64,000 bases of DNA from Caballeronia sp. dw_19 (GTDB taxonomy: Bacteria > Pseudomonadota > Gammaproteobacteria > Burkholderiales > Burkholderiaceae): assembly GCF_018449515.1 (NCBI RefSeq), contig NZ_JAAVUQ010000020.1, forward strand, positions 87,033 to 151,032, given 5' to 3'. A program made the translations under genes and the position numbers. Shown here piece after piece: positions 25,262 through 34,739 of the stretch. Under the pieces are notes generated by a model. It was not told where the DNA came from and did not search any database. It saw nothing but the letters and a program-made list of their open reading frames with translations. Each line of letters opens with the position of its first letter. The first letter of the stretch is position 1.

Positions 25262-26731
25262 CTAACCGCCTTGCACAGGCAGTTCCTTTAACTCCACGTC
25301 CGGCGCCATGGTATTTCCCGCGGCAGCGGCCGGGACATTGACGGATGATTGCTCAAGCCGGTTGCTGCTCTTGCGGGCCAGCGCGGCGCAATCGCCCATT
25401 GGCAAGCGCTTGACCACGGCGTACGCGGCCAGCATTGCCATCGTGCCGAAGATCGCATTGCCGGCGGCCTGTCCGATCATCACGCCCACAGGACCATGCC
25501 GTATCCCGGCCGCGACGAACGGCACCGTGCCGATGGTCGCGCGCCCCCAGTTGAACAGGGTCGATAACAACGGCCGATCAAGATTATTGAAGGTCGCGTT
25601 CGCCACGAACTGGCAGCCGACGAAAGCATAACTTGCCACCAGCCACGAACAAAACGCCGTGATGATGACGGCGGTGTCGCCGCGCGCCGAGAACGCGCGG
25701 ATCAGGCCGCCCTGAGCCAGCGCCAGCACGGCCCACGCAACCGCGACCGTCAGCAGCACGAACACGAGGCTGCTGCGAACCGTTTCGCGAATCCGGTCCG
25801 CGCGGCCCGCCCCGAGATTCTGCGCGATGATCGGACCGACGGCGCCGGTCAGCGCATAGATCACCGCGAACGCCACGGGCGTGATGCGGTCGATGGTGGC
25901 CTGCCCCGCCACCGCGGCAGCGCCGAAACGCGCCATTGCATGCGTCACGTATGCACTGGCAACGGGCGTGGCAAGGTTGGTCAGCACGGCGGGCAGGGCG
26001 ACTTTCATGACCGGCTGGCTGTTGGACCACAAGCGTGCAAAGCGGACACGGGCAATGAGATCGTTGACGCGGGTTGCGCCATGGAGACCGACAAGCGCGA
26101 GCGCAATACGTGCTATATCGTTCGATATGGCCGCACCCGTCAGCCCGAGATGAAAACCGAAGATCAGGATTGGATCGAGGATCGCGGTGACCACTGCTGC
26201 GGTCAGCGTGACGGTCATGGCACGGCGGGCATCGCCGACAGAACGCATCAGCGCGGCCGTACACATGCCAATAGCGAGGAACACGTAGGTGGGCGCGGTG
26301 ATCAGCAGGAAGCCGCGGGTCAGTACGCGCGTTTCGCCGGCCGCCCCGAGCGCGTTGAGGATCGGGTCGAGGAAGAGCAGCGTGGCGGCGCTCAATATGA
26401 CGGTGATGACGATCATCAGCACCAGACTCGCCGATGCCACCTGCCGCGCTTTGGTCCGCTGGCCCGCACCGAGAAGCCGCGCGACGGTTGCGCTGACGCC
26501 TATGGTCATGCCAATGGAAATGGCGGTGTGGAAGAAGTTGATGGTGCCGGCGAATCCGACCGCAGCGGCAACCGCTGTGTCGCCAAGCAGCGACACGTAG
26601 AAGAGATTAGCCAGGTCGACCGCGAACACGGCCATCAATCCAATTGCCCCGGTTCCCGCCATGACCACGACATGCCGCAAGGTCGAGCCGTGTACGAAGC
26701 GAGCGGAGTCGACCTGGCGTTTTGTTGTCAT
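25262..26731 (-). CDS. MATE family efflux transporter
   Basis: About 489 residues from the ATG at 26731 (a GTG at 26818 gives 518; neither has a strong site). Twelve membrane helices in two homologous bundles. The MATE features include the N-terminal bundle with GFAGTINFFHTAISIGMTIGVSATVARLLGAGQR and the second-bundle counterpart ATIDRITPVAFAVIYALTGAVGPIIAQNLGAGRADRI, with the paired G-A-G-x-x motifs. Such exporters swap Na+ or H+ for cationic drugs and metabolites. It is a single gene on the minus strand. Confidence 0.9.
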   Translation of the reverse strand: MTTKRQVDSARFVHGSTLRHVVVMAGTGAIGLMAVFAVDLANLFYVSLLGDTAVAAAVGFAGTINFFHTAISIGMTIGVSATVARLLGAGQRTKARQVASASLVLMIVITVILSAATLLFLDPILNALGAAGETRVLTRGFLLITAPTYVFLAIGMCTAALMRSVGDARRAMTVTLTAAVVTAILDPILIFGFHLGLTGAAISNDIARIALALVGLHGATRVNDLIARVRFARLWSNSQPVMKVALPAVLTNLATPVASAYVTHAMARFGAAAVAGQATIDRITPVAFAVIYALTGAVGPIIAQNLGAGRADRIRETVRSSLVFVLLTVAVAWAVLALAQGGLIRAFSARGDTAVIITAFCSWLVASYAFVGCQFVANATFNNLDRPLLSTLFNWGRATIGTVPFVAAGIRHGPVGVMIGQAAGNAIFGTMAMLAAYAVVKRLPMGDCAALARKSSNRLEQSSVNVPAAAAGNTMAPDVELKELPVQGG

Positions 26732-27079
26732 GGCGGAGCATCGGGTAGTGGTGGCCGAATCATCGCATGAATGATCTTTGTTTCCCTGGCTGCAAGGATG
26801 ATCGTCCACTGTACTCACTAGCAGAAACGAAACGATTCCACTGTTAAACGCATGTCGCGGTAACAGTATCCTGCGCGCGTTGCGGCTTCTCTATGTCAGG
26901 GCATTTTCAAGATGATTGATCACCTACAATGTCCTTGCAGCTGTGCGCCGGACTCGAGACATAACATTTATTGATGGTCTCGGGAACGTGTCTTGCATGG
27001 CGGCTCCTCCTCCTCCACTCGCAGCGGCGAACGCGCTGCTTCACCACGTCGTTGACTACCTCGACCAAGGACAAACATC
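26732..27079. other. divergent intergenic region
   Basis: About 350 bases between the MATE and DUF3597 genes, holding both promoters. Nothing further recognised. Confidence 0.4.
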
Positions 27080-27481
27080 ATGAGCATTTTCGGCACGATC
27101 CTGAGCAAGATCTTCCCTTCAAGCCATCCCGCGAATACAGCGCCCGCCGATCCGGCCGCGCCCCCTGCGGCGGACCCAACCGTGGCGGCTGACGCCGCTG
27201 CAGCACCGGCTGCGGCCGCAGAACCGGTGGATGTTGAGGCAGTCCTGACTGCCATGCAGGCGAATACGTCGGAGCAATTGAACTGGCGGACATCGATTGT
27301 CGACCTGATGAAATTGCTGGGTCTCGACAGCAGCCTTGGCGCACGCAAGGAGCTGGCCGGCGAGCTGCACTATTCGGGCGACACCAACGATTCCGCATCG
27401 ATGAACGTCTGGCTTCACAAAGCCGTGATGGAACAGCTTGCCGCCAATGGTGGAAAGGTGCCGGACAGCCTGAAGGGTTAA
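27080..27481 (+). CDS. DUF3597 domain-containing protein
   Basis: 133 residues. The N-terminus MSIFGTILSKIFPSS is followed by an Ala/Pro-rich segment (residues 17-47) and then the DUF3597 core VDVEAVLTAMQANTSEQLNWRTSIVDLMKLLGLDSSLGARKELAGELHY..., ending MEQLAANGGKVPDSLKG. The core is a small helical bundle related to LysM-associated proteins in some genomes. The biological role is not known. It is a single gene, with a GTCGCC/GGCGAC hairpin just after the stop. Confidence 0.9.
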   Translation: MSIFGTILSKIFPSSHPANTAPADPAAPPAADPTVAADAAAAPAAAAEPVDVEAVLTAMQANTSEQLNWRTSIVDLMKLLGLDSSLGARKELAGELHYSGDTNDSASMNVWLHKAVMEQLAANGGKVPDSLKG

Positions 27482-27617
27482 GCTTGGCGTCGCCCTCAAG
27501 GCGACGGCTGGCACGCGCAGGCGCTTGCGAGTATTGCAAGACGGCGTGCCAGCATGACCCGCAACTGTTAAGTCCCAAGTGTTTCCGCATGACGCTGCGC
27601 TATGAAATCAAGCGCGG

Positions 27618-28724
27618 CTATCTCTCCAGCTTCAACGCCTTCCCATATCCCGTCAGTTCAAGATAGCCGTGACCCAAGGTCTCGCCGTTACGGCTGACCC
27701 GTACCGCTCCCTCCCAATACACCGCGCCCGTCGACTGGCTGGAGTCGAGTTCCTGATCGTCCATCAATGGGTCGAGCTGCCACGTGAGCGCGCCGGTCCT
27801 GACCGTTTCCGATACCGGATAAGACGTACCCGTGCGTGGTGAGCGCCACGTCCGGCGCGGCGTGAAGTTGACCTGGTCCCCATCGAATGCGCTCACGTGG
27901 CCGCTTGCATCGCGAAGCGCCGCGTGTGACCAGACTGTCCCGCCGTTTTGTCCGCGCACCTTGAACGCCATCAGCGCCGATCCGTCAGACAAATTGGCGC
28001 CGAGCCAGTCCCATCCCGTGGCGTCGCTGCTCAGCACCGTGCTTGACCATTCGTGATCCAGCCACGCCGAGCCGGTGACTGCTGCGTCAAGTCCAGGTTC
28101 GCCCTTCGCGCTCGAAGCGCGCGTGACCTTGCCGCTCACGCGCAGTTGCGGTTCGCTGTAGTAGTAGCTCGCTTGCGCGGCTAGTGGCCCCTTTCGCGAG
28201 TAACCCTTGTCGCCCTGCAGCATCGGCGCCTGAGTCGGCGTGAGCGCCAGGTCCAGCGTGAAATCGGCGGCAGTTACGGTGACGGTGTAGTGACCATCGG
28301 CGGCGCGCACGAGTTGCCAGGCATCGAGCCTGACGTCGGTGTTATCGGTCTTTGCATAAGCAAGACCGAAACCTTGACGCGCAATCTTCTGATCATGCAC
28401 GAGTCGTCCCAGTGAAGGATCGCTAAGCGCCGCATGAGCGATGATCAACTGCGACGGCGCGAACGCACCCGGGTCCGCGGGATCGTGTCCGGTCGCCGAG
28501 CGAAAGAACGTGATCTGGAAACCGAGCGGCTTGCCGTCCGGCCGATTGAGCCAGCCCGTTGCATACCACCACTCAGTGCGAAAGGCCGGATGCGCGCCAG
28601 TGTCTTGCGGAAAAACAAGCGGATGATCGGGCGTGACTGCGGCGAATTCCACCGCCATGGAAGGTGTGCTGATGAAGCCGCAAGCGCACGCGATCATTGC
28701 CCATCGCCGGGCTCGATTCAGCAT
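27618..28724 (-). CDS. AttH-type lipocalin-like domain protein (carotenoid 1,2-hydratase family)
   Basis: 368 residues from the ATG at 28724, which overlaps the stop of the FtsX permease (TAATG). A signal peptide, MLNRARRWAMIACACGFISTPSMA, precedes FPQDTGAHPAFRTEWWYATGWL, the conserved E-W-W-Y opening of the AttH/CrtC double lipocalin fold; GSAWLDHEWSS marks the second half. AttH-like proteins are frequently encoded with FtsX-type ABC exporters, and their ligand is probably a lipid. It is the third gene of an operon with the ATPase and permease above. The carotenoid label is family history; no carotenoid genes are present. Confidence 0.85.
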   Translation of the reverse strand: MLNRARRWAMIACACGFISTPSMAVEFAAVTPDHPLVFPQDTGAHPAFRTEWWYATGWLNRPDGKPLGFQITFFRSATGHDPADPGAFAPSQLIIAHAALSDPSLGRLVHDQKIARQGFGLAYAKTDNTDVRLDAWQLVRAADGHYTVTVTAADFTLDLALTPTQAPMLQGDKGYSRKGPLAAQASYYYSEPQLRVSGKVTRASSAKGEPGLDAAVTGSAWLDHEWSSTVLSSDATGWDWLGANLSDGSALMAFKVRGQNGGTVWSHAALRDASGHVSAFDGDQVNFTPRRTWRSPRTGTSYPVSETVRTGALTWQLDPLMDDQELDSSQSTGAVYWEGAVRVSRNGETLGHGYLELTGYGKALKLER

Positions 28725-31294
28725 TACCAGTCCTCCTTCACCGCGCGCACGGCATCGAGCGACACCGCCTTTCGTCCCGCAACCACGGCTGTAGCGCACG
28801 ACGAAATCAGCATGACCAGCGCCACCGTGCTCACCACATGCCAGGGAATATGCATCGACATGCTCCAGTGGAACGACTGCGGATTAACGACAAACACCAG
28901 GATGAGACTGATCGCCCAGCCCAGGATAAAGCCCACTGCAATGCCGAGCGCAGTCAGCATGCCGGCTTCCGCCGCGAGGATCGCGAGCACCTGATGGCGC
29001 GTCACGCCGACGTGCCGCAACATGCCGAACTCGCGCGCGCGAGCGAGTGTCTGCGCAGAGAACGTTGCCGCCACACCGAATAGTCCAATCACAATGGCTA
29101 CCGCTTCCAGCAGGTAGGTCACCGCGAAGCTCCGATCGAAAATCGTCAGCGTCCGCGCGCGGATGTCGCCGGGTTCGGCGAACTCCATCGCGGCGCCGAA
29201 GGGCAGTTTGCGCAGGTTCGCAATGACACCTTCCGCGCTTGCGCCTCGGTCCACGATGATGGCGGCATCGGTGGCGCCCGTGTCTCCCGTCAAGCGTCGG
29301 TAGTCGGCAAGCCGTAACTGGATCGCACCGGTTTGCCGCGCGTAATCGCGCCACACGCCGGCTACGACGAACGTCCCGCCGTGTGCCCCGATCGACAAGT
29401 TAAGCCTTTGCCCCAGCTTGTATCGATACAAGTCGACCATCGCTTCCGAGACCCATATAGGCGTCTCGCCATCCTGCAGGGCGGACGGCGGCAGCACGGG
29501 GCCGGTCATCTGCATGGCGGCGCCCGGATCGGCTGCATCGATGTCACGCGCGAGCAGCGCCACCGCGGGGCGTGCAGGGTCTAGCGTGAGATGCGACGTG
29601 CGGCTGAACGCGGCATGCCTGATGCCGGGCGTCGCGGCGATTGCCGTTTGTTCGCCAGGGCTCAGGCTCGCTGTGTCGCCATTGGCCGCGACTCGAACGT
29701 ACAGGTCGGCCGACAGGAGGTGGGTCAGCCAGTCATCGACGGATACGCGGAAGCTCGCGACCATGATGGCCATCGCGACAATCAGCGCAAAGCTCGACAA
29801 AACCCCGCCCATGGCGATCGATGCCTGGCCGGGTGCATTGGCGAGGCGGGCAAGCGCCAGCGTCGTGACGGCGCGCGTACGGCGTTTGGCACGCCATCGG
29901 CTCAGCGCGGTGAACACGATCGCCGTGCAACGCGGCATCAACGCGATACCGCCAACCAGCAGCAGCGCGACCGCGAGATAACCGAGGATGGGGACATCAA
30001 ATATCGGCGGCAACAGCGCCAGTATTCCCGCGACCGCGAGGCAAAACACCGCGGGCCAGGGTGTCGCCAGCCGCGCCAGCGCGCCTTCTTCGCTGCCCGC
30101 TTTGAGCGCCGCCGCCGGTCGCGCGCGGGCCGCTTCCAGCGCCGGGACGAGACTGCCAAGCACGGACACGCCGATACCCAACGCAAGAAATATGGCGCTC
30201 GCTACGGGCTCGAAACTGACGTGAGGCTGCACGCCCGGGAAGTAGCCGCCGCCCAGGTCGCTGCCGAAGAAGCGCAGCGCAATGCTCGACAGCGCGTAGC
30301 CCAGCGCGAGGCCGAGCATGGAACCCAGTACGCCGAGAAGGGCTCCTTCCATCAGGATCTGGCGTAGAAGCTGGCCGCGCGTATAGCCCAATACGCGCAG
30401 CATCGCGAACTGCGCGCGGCGCCGGACGACCGCCAGCGCTTGCGTTGAAAACACGAGGAACGCGCCGGTGAAGAGCGCCACCAGCGCGAGCACGTTCATG
30501 TTGATGCGATAAGCGCGCGAGAGTCGGTCGGTGCGGCTTTCATCGTCGCGTGTTTCGGCGACGACCAGTTGACTGCCAAGCCGCTCTTGCAACTCGCGTT
30601 TGAAGCGTTCCCGATCGACGCCGCGTTGCAGTTGCAAGTCGATGCGCGAGAGTTTTCCTTCAAGTCCGAAACGCCACTGGGCGGCGGCGATGTCCATCAC
30701 CGCGACGCGCTGTCCCGGCCGCGTCCTGACCAGGCCGCCGGCCACTCTAAAACGAATAATCGATGTACCGCTAAGCAGCGCGACGTGCTCGCCGCTCGCC
30801 ACGTGAAGCCACTGTTGCGCAGCGGGCGAGAGGAAGATGGCGTCGTCGGAAAGGGTATCGAGCGGACGCTGCGCGGACGGCACGCCGATCAGTTCCGGCG
30901 TGATGCGGCTCGCCCTGAAAACGTCGATGCCAAGTACTTTCAACGCAGCGGTCTGGCCGGGCACGGTCACGTCCAGGTCCAGAACGGGGCTGGCTAAAGC
31001 TACGCCCGGTGTGGTTGCGAGACGCGGGTACCAGTGTTCATCGAAGGTGGGTTGCGCGCCGCGAACCTGCAAGTCGGCCTCGCCGGAAAGACTCTTGGCG
31101 GCCGCGGAAAACTCGTTGAATGCGGCACTGTTGATGAGCTGCACGGCATATCCGAGCGCCACGCCCAACGCAATAGTTGCGATAGCCACAATCGCTCGAG
31201 CCGGATGACTGCGCCACTCCGCGCCGAGCAGCCAGCGTGCGAGTAGCCGGCCGCCTGCAATTCGCCGCGAGGGTTCTGTCGTGGGCTCGCTCAC
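28724..31294 (-). CDS. ABC transporter permease, FtsX-like (MacB/LolC-type, double)
   Basis: 856 residues. Two FtsX cores of about four helices each: one around GAFLVFSTQALAVVRRRAQFAMLRVLGYTRGQLLRQILMEGALLGVLGS, the other near the C-terminus with VIGLFGVAATFSAQTLARAREFGMLRHVGVTRHQVLAILAAEAGML. Large periplasmic domains lie between. The layout is like YbbP/LolE-type permeases that pull lipids or hydrophobic compounds from the inner membrane by mechanotransmission. The start overlaps the ATPase stop, and the end overlaps the lipocalin start. Confidence 0.9.
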   Translation of the reverse strand: MSEPTTEPSRRIAGGRLLARWLLGAEWRSHPARAIVAIATIALGVALGYAVQLINSAAFNEFSAAAKSLSGEADLQVRGAQPTFDEHWYPRLATTPGVALASPVLDLDVTVPGQTAALKVLGIDVFRASRITPELIGVPSAQRPLDTLSDDAIFLSPAAQQWLHVASGEHVALLSGTSIIRFRVAGGLVRTRPGQRVAVMDIAAAQWRFGLEGKLSRIDLQLQRGVDRERFKRELQERLGSQLVVAETRDDESRTDRLSRAYRINMNVLALVALFTGAFLVFSTQALAVVRRRAQFAMLRVLGYTRGQLLRQILMEGALLGVLGSMLGLALGYALSSIALRFFGSDLGGGYFPGVQPHVSFEPVASAIFLALGIGVSVLGSLVPALEAARARPAAALKAGSEEGALARLATPWPAVFCLAVAGILALLPPIFDVPILGYLAVALLLVGGIALMPRCTAIVFTALSRWRAKRRTRAVTTLALARLANAPGQASIAMGGVLSSFALIVAMAIMVASFRVSVDDWLTHLLSADLYVRVAANGDTASLSPGEQTAIAATPGIRHAAFSRTSHLTLDPARPAVALLARDIDAADPGAAMQMTGPVLPPSALQDGETPIWVSEAMVDLYRYKLGQRLNLSIGAHGGTFVVAGVWRDYARQTGAIQLRLADYRRLTGDTGATDAAIIVDRGASAEGVIANLRKLPFGAAMEFAEPGDIRARTLTIFDRSFAVTYLLEAVAIVIGLFGVAATFSAQTLARAREFGMLRHVGVTRHQVLAILAAEAGMLTALGIAVGFILGWAISLILVFVVNPQSFHWSMSMHIPWHVVSTVALVMLISSCATAVVAGRKAVSLDAVRAVKEDW

Positions 31295-31998
31295 TGAAAT
31301 TCACCAGCCGACCGCTCCGATCGTCCCGCATGCAGGCCATGCTCGCTCAGGATAAGTGTCCGGTCCGCGCTGGCTGCCGCCGCCATGGAATGCGTGACCA
31401 TGATTGCCGCGGCGCCGTTCGCCTTGATCTCCGCACGGAACAACGAGAGCACCTCGTGCGCGGTCTCGGGATCCAGGTTGCCGGTTGGTTCGTCAGCCAG
31501 GACCAACGTGGGCCGATGCACCAGCGCGCGAGCGATTGCTACACGCTGCAGCTCTCCGCCCGATAGCTGTCGTGGAAAGTCGTCGCCACGGCCACCCAGG
31601 CCGACGGCTTCCAGCAAGTCGAGCGCGCGGGCCGGTGACGTGTCGTTAAGCAATAGCGGAAGCGCGACGTTTTGAACCAGCGTGAGATGCGGCAGGACGT
31701 GAAATGCCTGGAAGACGAAGCCGAGTTTTTGCCGTCGGAGGCGAGTGGCGGCGTTATCGTCGAGACGGGAAATTGACGTGCCGTCGATCAGCACCTCACC
31801 GCTGTCGGCTTGATCGAGGCCCGCGATCAGGTTCAAAAGCGTCGACTTGCCGACGCCCGAATCGCCCATGATCGCGACGAACTCCCCCGGATCAAGCGAG
31901 AAGTCGAGGCTTGCCAGTAACACGCGGCCTGCGCCGTACGCCTTGCTCAAGCCGCGGCATTCGAGTGCGGGAGGAACGCCATTGTTGCGAAGGGTCAT
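31291..31998 (-). CDS. ABC transporter ATP-binding protein (LolD/MacB-like)
   Basis: About 235 residues from the ATG at 31998; a GTG at 32043 would add 15 residues. Walker A is GDSGVGKST, the Q-loop is FVFQAF, the signature is LSGGELQRVAIARAL, Walker B is LVLADEPTGNLD, and the switch His is MVTHS. It drives the FtsX-like permease whose start overlaps its stop by four bases. The trio exports or shuttles a lipophilic substrate to the periplasmic lipocalin; the substrate is unknown. Confidence 0.92.
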   Translation of the reverse strand: MTLRNNGVPPALECRGLSKAYGAGRVLLASLDFSLDPGEFVAIMGDSGVGKSTLLNLIAGLDQADSGEVLIDGTSISRLDDNAATRLRRQKLGFVFQAFHVLPHLTLVQNVALPLLLNDTSPARALDLLEAVGLGGRGDDFPRQLSGGELQRVAIARALVHRPTLVLADEPTGNLDPETAHEVLSLFRAEIKANGAAAIMVTHSMAAAASADRTLILSEHGLHAGRSERSAGEFQ

Positions 31999-32108
31999 GG
32001 AGATCGGGTCGTTGGTGAGTGGGGCTGGGGTGCAGTCCTCCACTGTGACAGAGAAGTGCCGTGCGTGTGCACGGCACGACTGCGCCTTGTATCGACCCTG
32101 CCTGCCTT

Positions 32109-32900
32109 CTAGCGTGCGAGCTTCTCGACATAAAACGCCGCCGTCTCGTACGGAACCGTCACCACGTCCTTGCCCGCGAGCAGCGGTTCAGCCGCGATCA
32201 ACGCCTTGACCTCGCCATCGATCTTCTCGCGCTTGTCGGCGTCCAGCGCTGCAACAAAGCTGGTGGAGCGCACTCTATTCAGGATCACGTCTTCGGGCGA
32301 ACCGGTATGACCGATGATGAAATGGTGTTCATTGAGCGGGCCGAAACCATTGAACGGAAACGCGGACCGCCAGGCGCCGGTGTAATAACGCGGTGTGTCG
32401 CCTTCCACCCGATTCACGATTGCGTCGAGCCGGGCGACCCACGGGACGTTGGCATCGCGCAAATTCCAGATCAGGCCGAGCTTGCCGCCCGGTTTCAAGA
32501 CCCGAAGAATCTCCGCCAGCGCGGCGTGGGTCGAAAACCAATGGAATGATTGCGCGCAAACCACGGCATCAACCGATGCATCGGGAAGCGGGATCGAGTC
32601 AGCAGTACCCGCGTACGTTTGCACTTGCGGGAGCGCGGCGGACAGTTTGTCGAGCATCGCGGCCACGGGTTCGACTGCGATCACCCTGGCGCCTGTGCTG
32701 ATCAGGCGCGGTGTAAATTTTCCCGTGCCCGCGCCGAGATCCACGACGGTCGTCCCGGCGCGAAGCCCGAGCTGATCGCGTAACCAGTCCGCGATCTCCG
32801 GCGGGTAGTCGGGCCGGCCGCGTACATAGGTGTCCGCCGTTGCTGTTGTCGCGTAGCCGTCTGCTGCGGCGTGATGCACGCCATGTATTGCCTTGTTCAT
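32109..32900 (-). CDS. class I SAM-dependent methyltransferase
   Basis: 263 residues from the ATG at 32900 (AGGAG upstream). VVDLGAGTGKFTPRLISTGARVIAVEPVAAML contains the GxGxG SAM-binding loop and the acidic ribose ligand, and PDASVDAVVCAQSFHWF is motif II/III as in methyltransferase_11 proteins. The opening YVRGRPDYPPEIADWLRDQLGL is a familiar start of this subgroup. The substrate is unknown. It is a monocistronic gene on the minus strand, 107 bases away from the ABC ATPase. Confidence 0.88.
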   Translation of the reverse strand: MNKAIHGVHHAAADGYATTATADTYVRGRPDYPPEIADWLRDQLGLRAGTTVVDLGAGTGKFTPRLISTGARVIAVEPVAAMLDKLSAALPQVQTYAGTADSIPLPDASVDAVVCAQSFHWFSTHAALAEILRVLKPGGKLGLIWNLRDANVPWVARLDAIVNRVEGDTPRYYTGAWRSAFPFNGFGPLNEHHFIIGHTGSPEDVILNRVRSTSFVAALDADKREKIDGEVKALIAAEPLLAGKDVVTVPYETAAFYVEKLAR

Positions 32901-33092
32901 CGTGCGCTCCTGCTTGCTGGATTCATGTCGTTCTGTCACTCGGTACGGCATCCTGTCTTATTGATTGATGCCCCCAGCGCCGCCGTACGGAAACTGGAAA
33001 CAGGATAAGCAATCGCGGCATGATTTGCCATGCATGCCATCGTCGATTTTAATACCTTGAAAGGGTGGGAAGCATCCATCTGCGCACGCACG

Positions 33093-34493
33093 CTAACCCT
33101 GTGGCTCACGAGGCAAGGTCAGCACTGCATCGAGTCCGCGCTCTGCTCGGTTGCTCAACACCAGCGTGCCACCATGCGCCATCGCGATGCTCTTCGCAAT
33201 GGTCAGCCCCAACCCGGTCCCCTCGGTGTTCCCGGGCTGTGCGCGGAAATACGGTTCGAATACCCGGTCAAGCATGTCCTTTCCTGCAATGCCCGGGCCT
33301 TCATCGCTGATCGTGATGCGTACCGCGTCGCGATCATCATGGATGTGCACCGACGCGCTGCCGCCATGCAGGATTGCGTTGTCGAGCAGATTCTGCAGGC
33401 AGCGTTTCAGGTTTCGCGGATATCCGCTCAAAGGCGCGGCGGCGTGGCCGTCGAGTTCGACGCGTGTTCCCGTTTCAACGAGGTCATCGCAGAGTGCACG
33501 CAGCAGCGAGTCGATATCGATCTGATGGCGCGGCTCCGTTATCTCTACGCCCTGCACGAAGTCGAGCGTGCTGTGCACCATCGCGTCCATTTCATCGAGG
33601 TCAGTGCAAAAGCGTTCGCGCGACGCCGCATCCGGCAACATCTCGGCGCGTAGCCGAAGCTTCGTCAAGGGCGAGCGCAAATCGTGGGATATCGAAGCCA
33701 GCAAGCGCGTTCGTTCATCAATACTACGAATCAATTGTTGCTGCATCGAGTTGAACGACTGCGCGGCGACTCGCACCTCACGCGGGCCGGATAACTTCAG
33801 CGACGCTCGATACACATTCTTGCCAAGCGCGTCAGCCGCGACCGCGAGCCGCCTTAGCGGTTGAACGGCAATGCGCACGGCCACCAGCGCGAACAGCAGC
33901 GCGGCGATGAACCTGATCGCATAGATGCGCAACAGATACTCGATCACCAGCGTTCGCGGCTCGCTCTGCCGGCCCGCTTGCCCTTCTTGTGCGGTGATGT
34001 CGAGCCAAGCGCCGCCGGGTGCTTGTATCTGCACATGAAAATCTCCCGACGGCATGCGGGAGTCGAAGAGACTGAAGATACCGCGATGACGTCCGGTGTC
34101 GTCGGTCAGCTCGGCATCGATCAAACGCAGCGGGACGTGCCTATGCAGACGCTGCGCGAGCACGCTTGCAAGCAAGTCTTCAGTCGCACGCTGCGCGACC
34201 GTGTGCGACGGTGACGGCGCTGGCGCCGGGGCTTCGATCCAGCGCAATTGATAGTTACGGTCCTCCAACTGCCGCACGAGGGTTTGCCGCGCTGCCTGGT
34301 CCGGTGCGATCTGCAGCAGGCGCAGGGTGTCCGCGAGACGGCTTGCGAACAGGCGTGAAGGAATCTCCAGCGTGCGGTTGTCGTGGGTCTCGAACCAGAT
34401 CGTGCTGGTCAGCAGTTGGCCGCCGAACATACCGACCACAAGGATCAGCGCGAGGCGTCCGAACAGCGTGTCGGGCCAGAGGCGAAGCTTCAT
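33093..34493 (-). CDS. sensor histidine kinase, EnvZ-like, with no adjacent response regulator
   Basis: 466 residues. The two membrane helices are at about 11-33 and 193-210, with a roughly 155-residue periplasmic sensor between them. A HAMP-like linker (AVQPLRRLAVAADALG) precedes the H box SISHDLRSPLTKLRLRAEML (phosphorylated His270), the N box NLLDNAILHG (about 369-377), G1 DEGPGI and G2 GTGLGLTIAKS. The H box is close to EnvZ-class kinases. Normally an OmpR-type gene overlaps its start, but none is present here: the upstream frame ending at 34490 (ATGA overlap with this start) has no receiver or wHTH features. The next gene is a porin. Confidence 0.9.
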   Translation of the reverse strand: MKLRLWPDTLFGRLALILVVGMFGGQLLTSTIWFETHDNRTLEIPSRLFASRLADTLRLLQIAPDQAARQTLVRQLEDRNYQLRWIEAPAPAPSPSHTVAQRATEDLLASVLAQRLHRHVPLRLIDAELTDDTGRHRGIFSLFDSRMPSGDFHVQIQAPGGAWLDITAQEGQAGRQSEPRTLVIEYLLRIYAIRFIAALLFALVAVRIAVQPLRRLAVAADALGKNVYRASLKLSGPREVRVAAQSFNSMQQQLIRSIDERTRLLASISHDLRSPLTKLRLRAEMLPDAASRERFCTDLDEMDAMVHSTLDFVQGVEITEPRHQIDIDSLLRALCDDLVETGTRVELDGHAAAPLSGYPRNLKRCLQNLLDNAILHGGSASVHIHDDRDAVRITISDEGPGIAGKDMLDRVFEPYFRAQPGNTEGTGLGLTIAKSIAMAHGGTLVLSNRAERGLDAVLTLPREPQG

Positions 34494-34739
34494 GCACGGC
34501 CTTCGTGCAACGCGCGGGCGCTCTCGTCGACTACCGGTAGGCGGTCCATCTGCACGGATGCATCAAGCGGGAATCGGGGGAGGGGAGTCAATGAATCACG
34601 GCCGTAAGGCGATTGAAAAGTCCGCAATTGAGCCAACACATTCCAATACAAAACAGCGGCTTTTCAACATATCGCCAATACATTTCGCCGATAAAGTGTT
34701 GCCGCGTAATGACATTGATTCTCATTTAAAGACTATAAC
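34494..34739. other. region between kinase and porin
   Basis: A minus-strand frame of 57 codons (34490-34663) ends with an ATGA overlap on the kinase start but has only one internal ATG and no recognisable domain. The region also holds the promoter and leader of the plus-strand porin. Confidence 0.35.

Noticed and set aside
33245..33262. tRNA T-loop-like GGTTCGAATACCC
   Set aside because: Falls inside the kinase coding region and has no flanking acceptor stem or D/anticodon arms.
34490..34663. 57-codon minus frame as a truncated response regulator
   Set aside because: Lacks receiver, Asp or wHTH features; only one late ATG.
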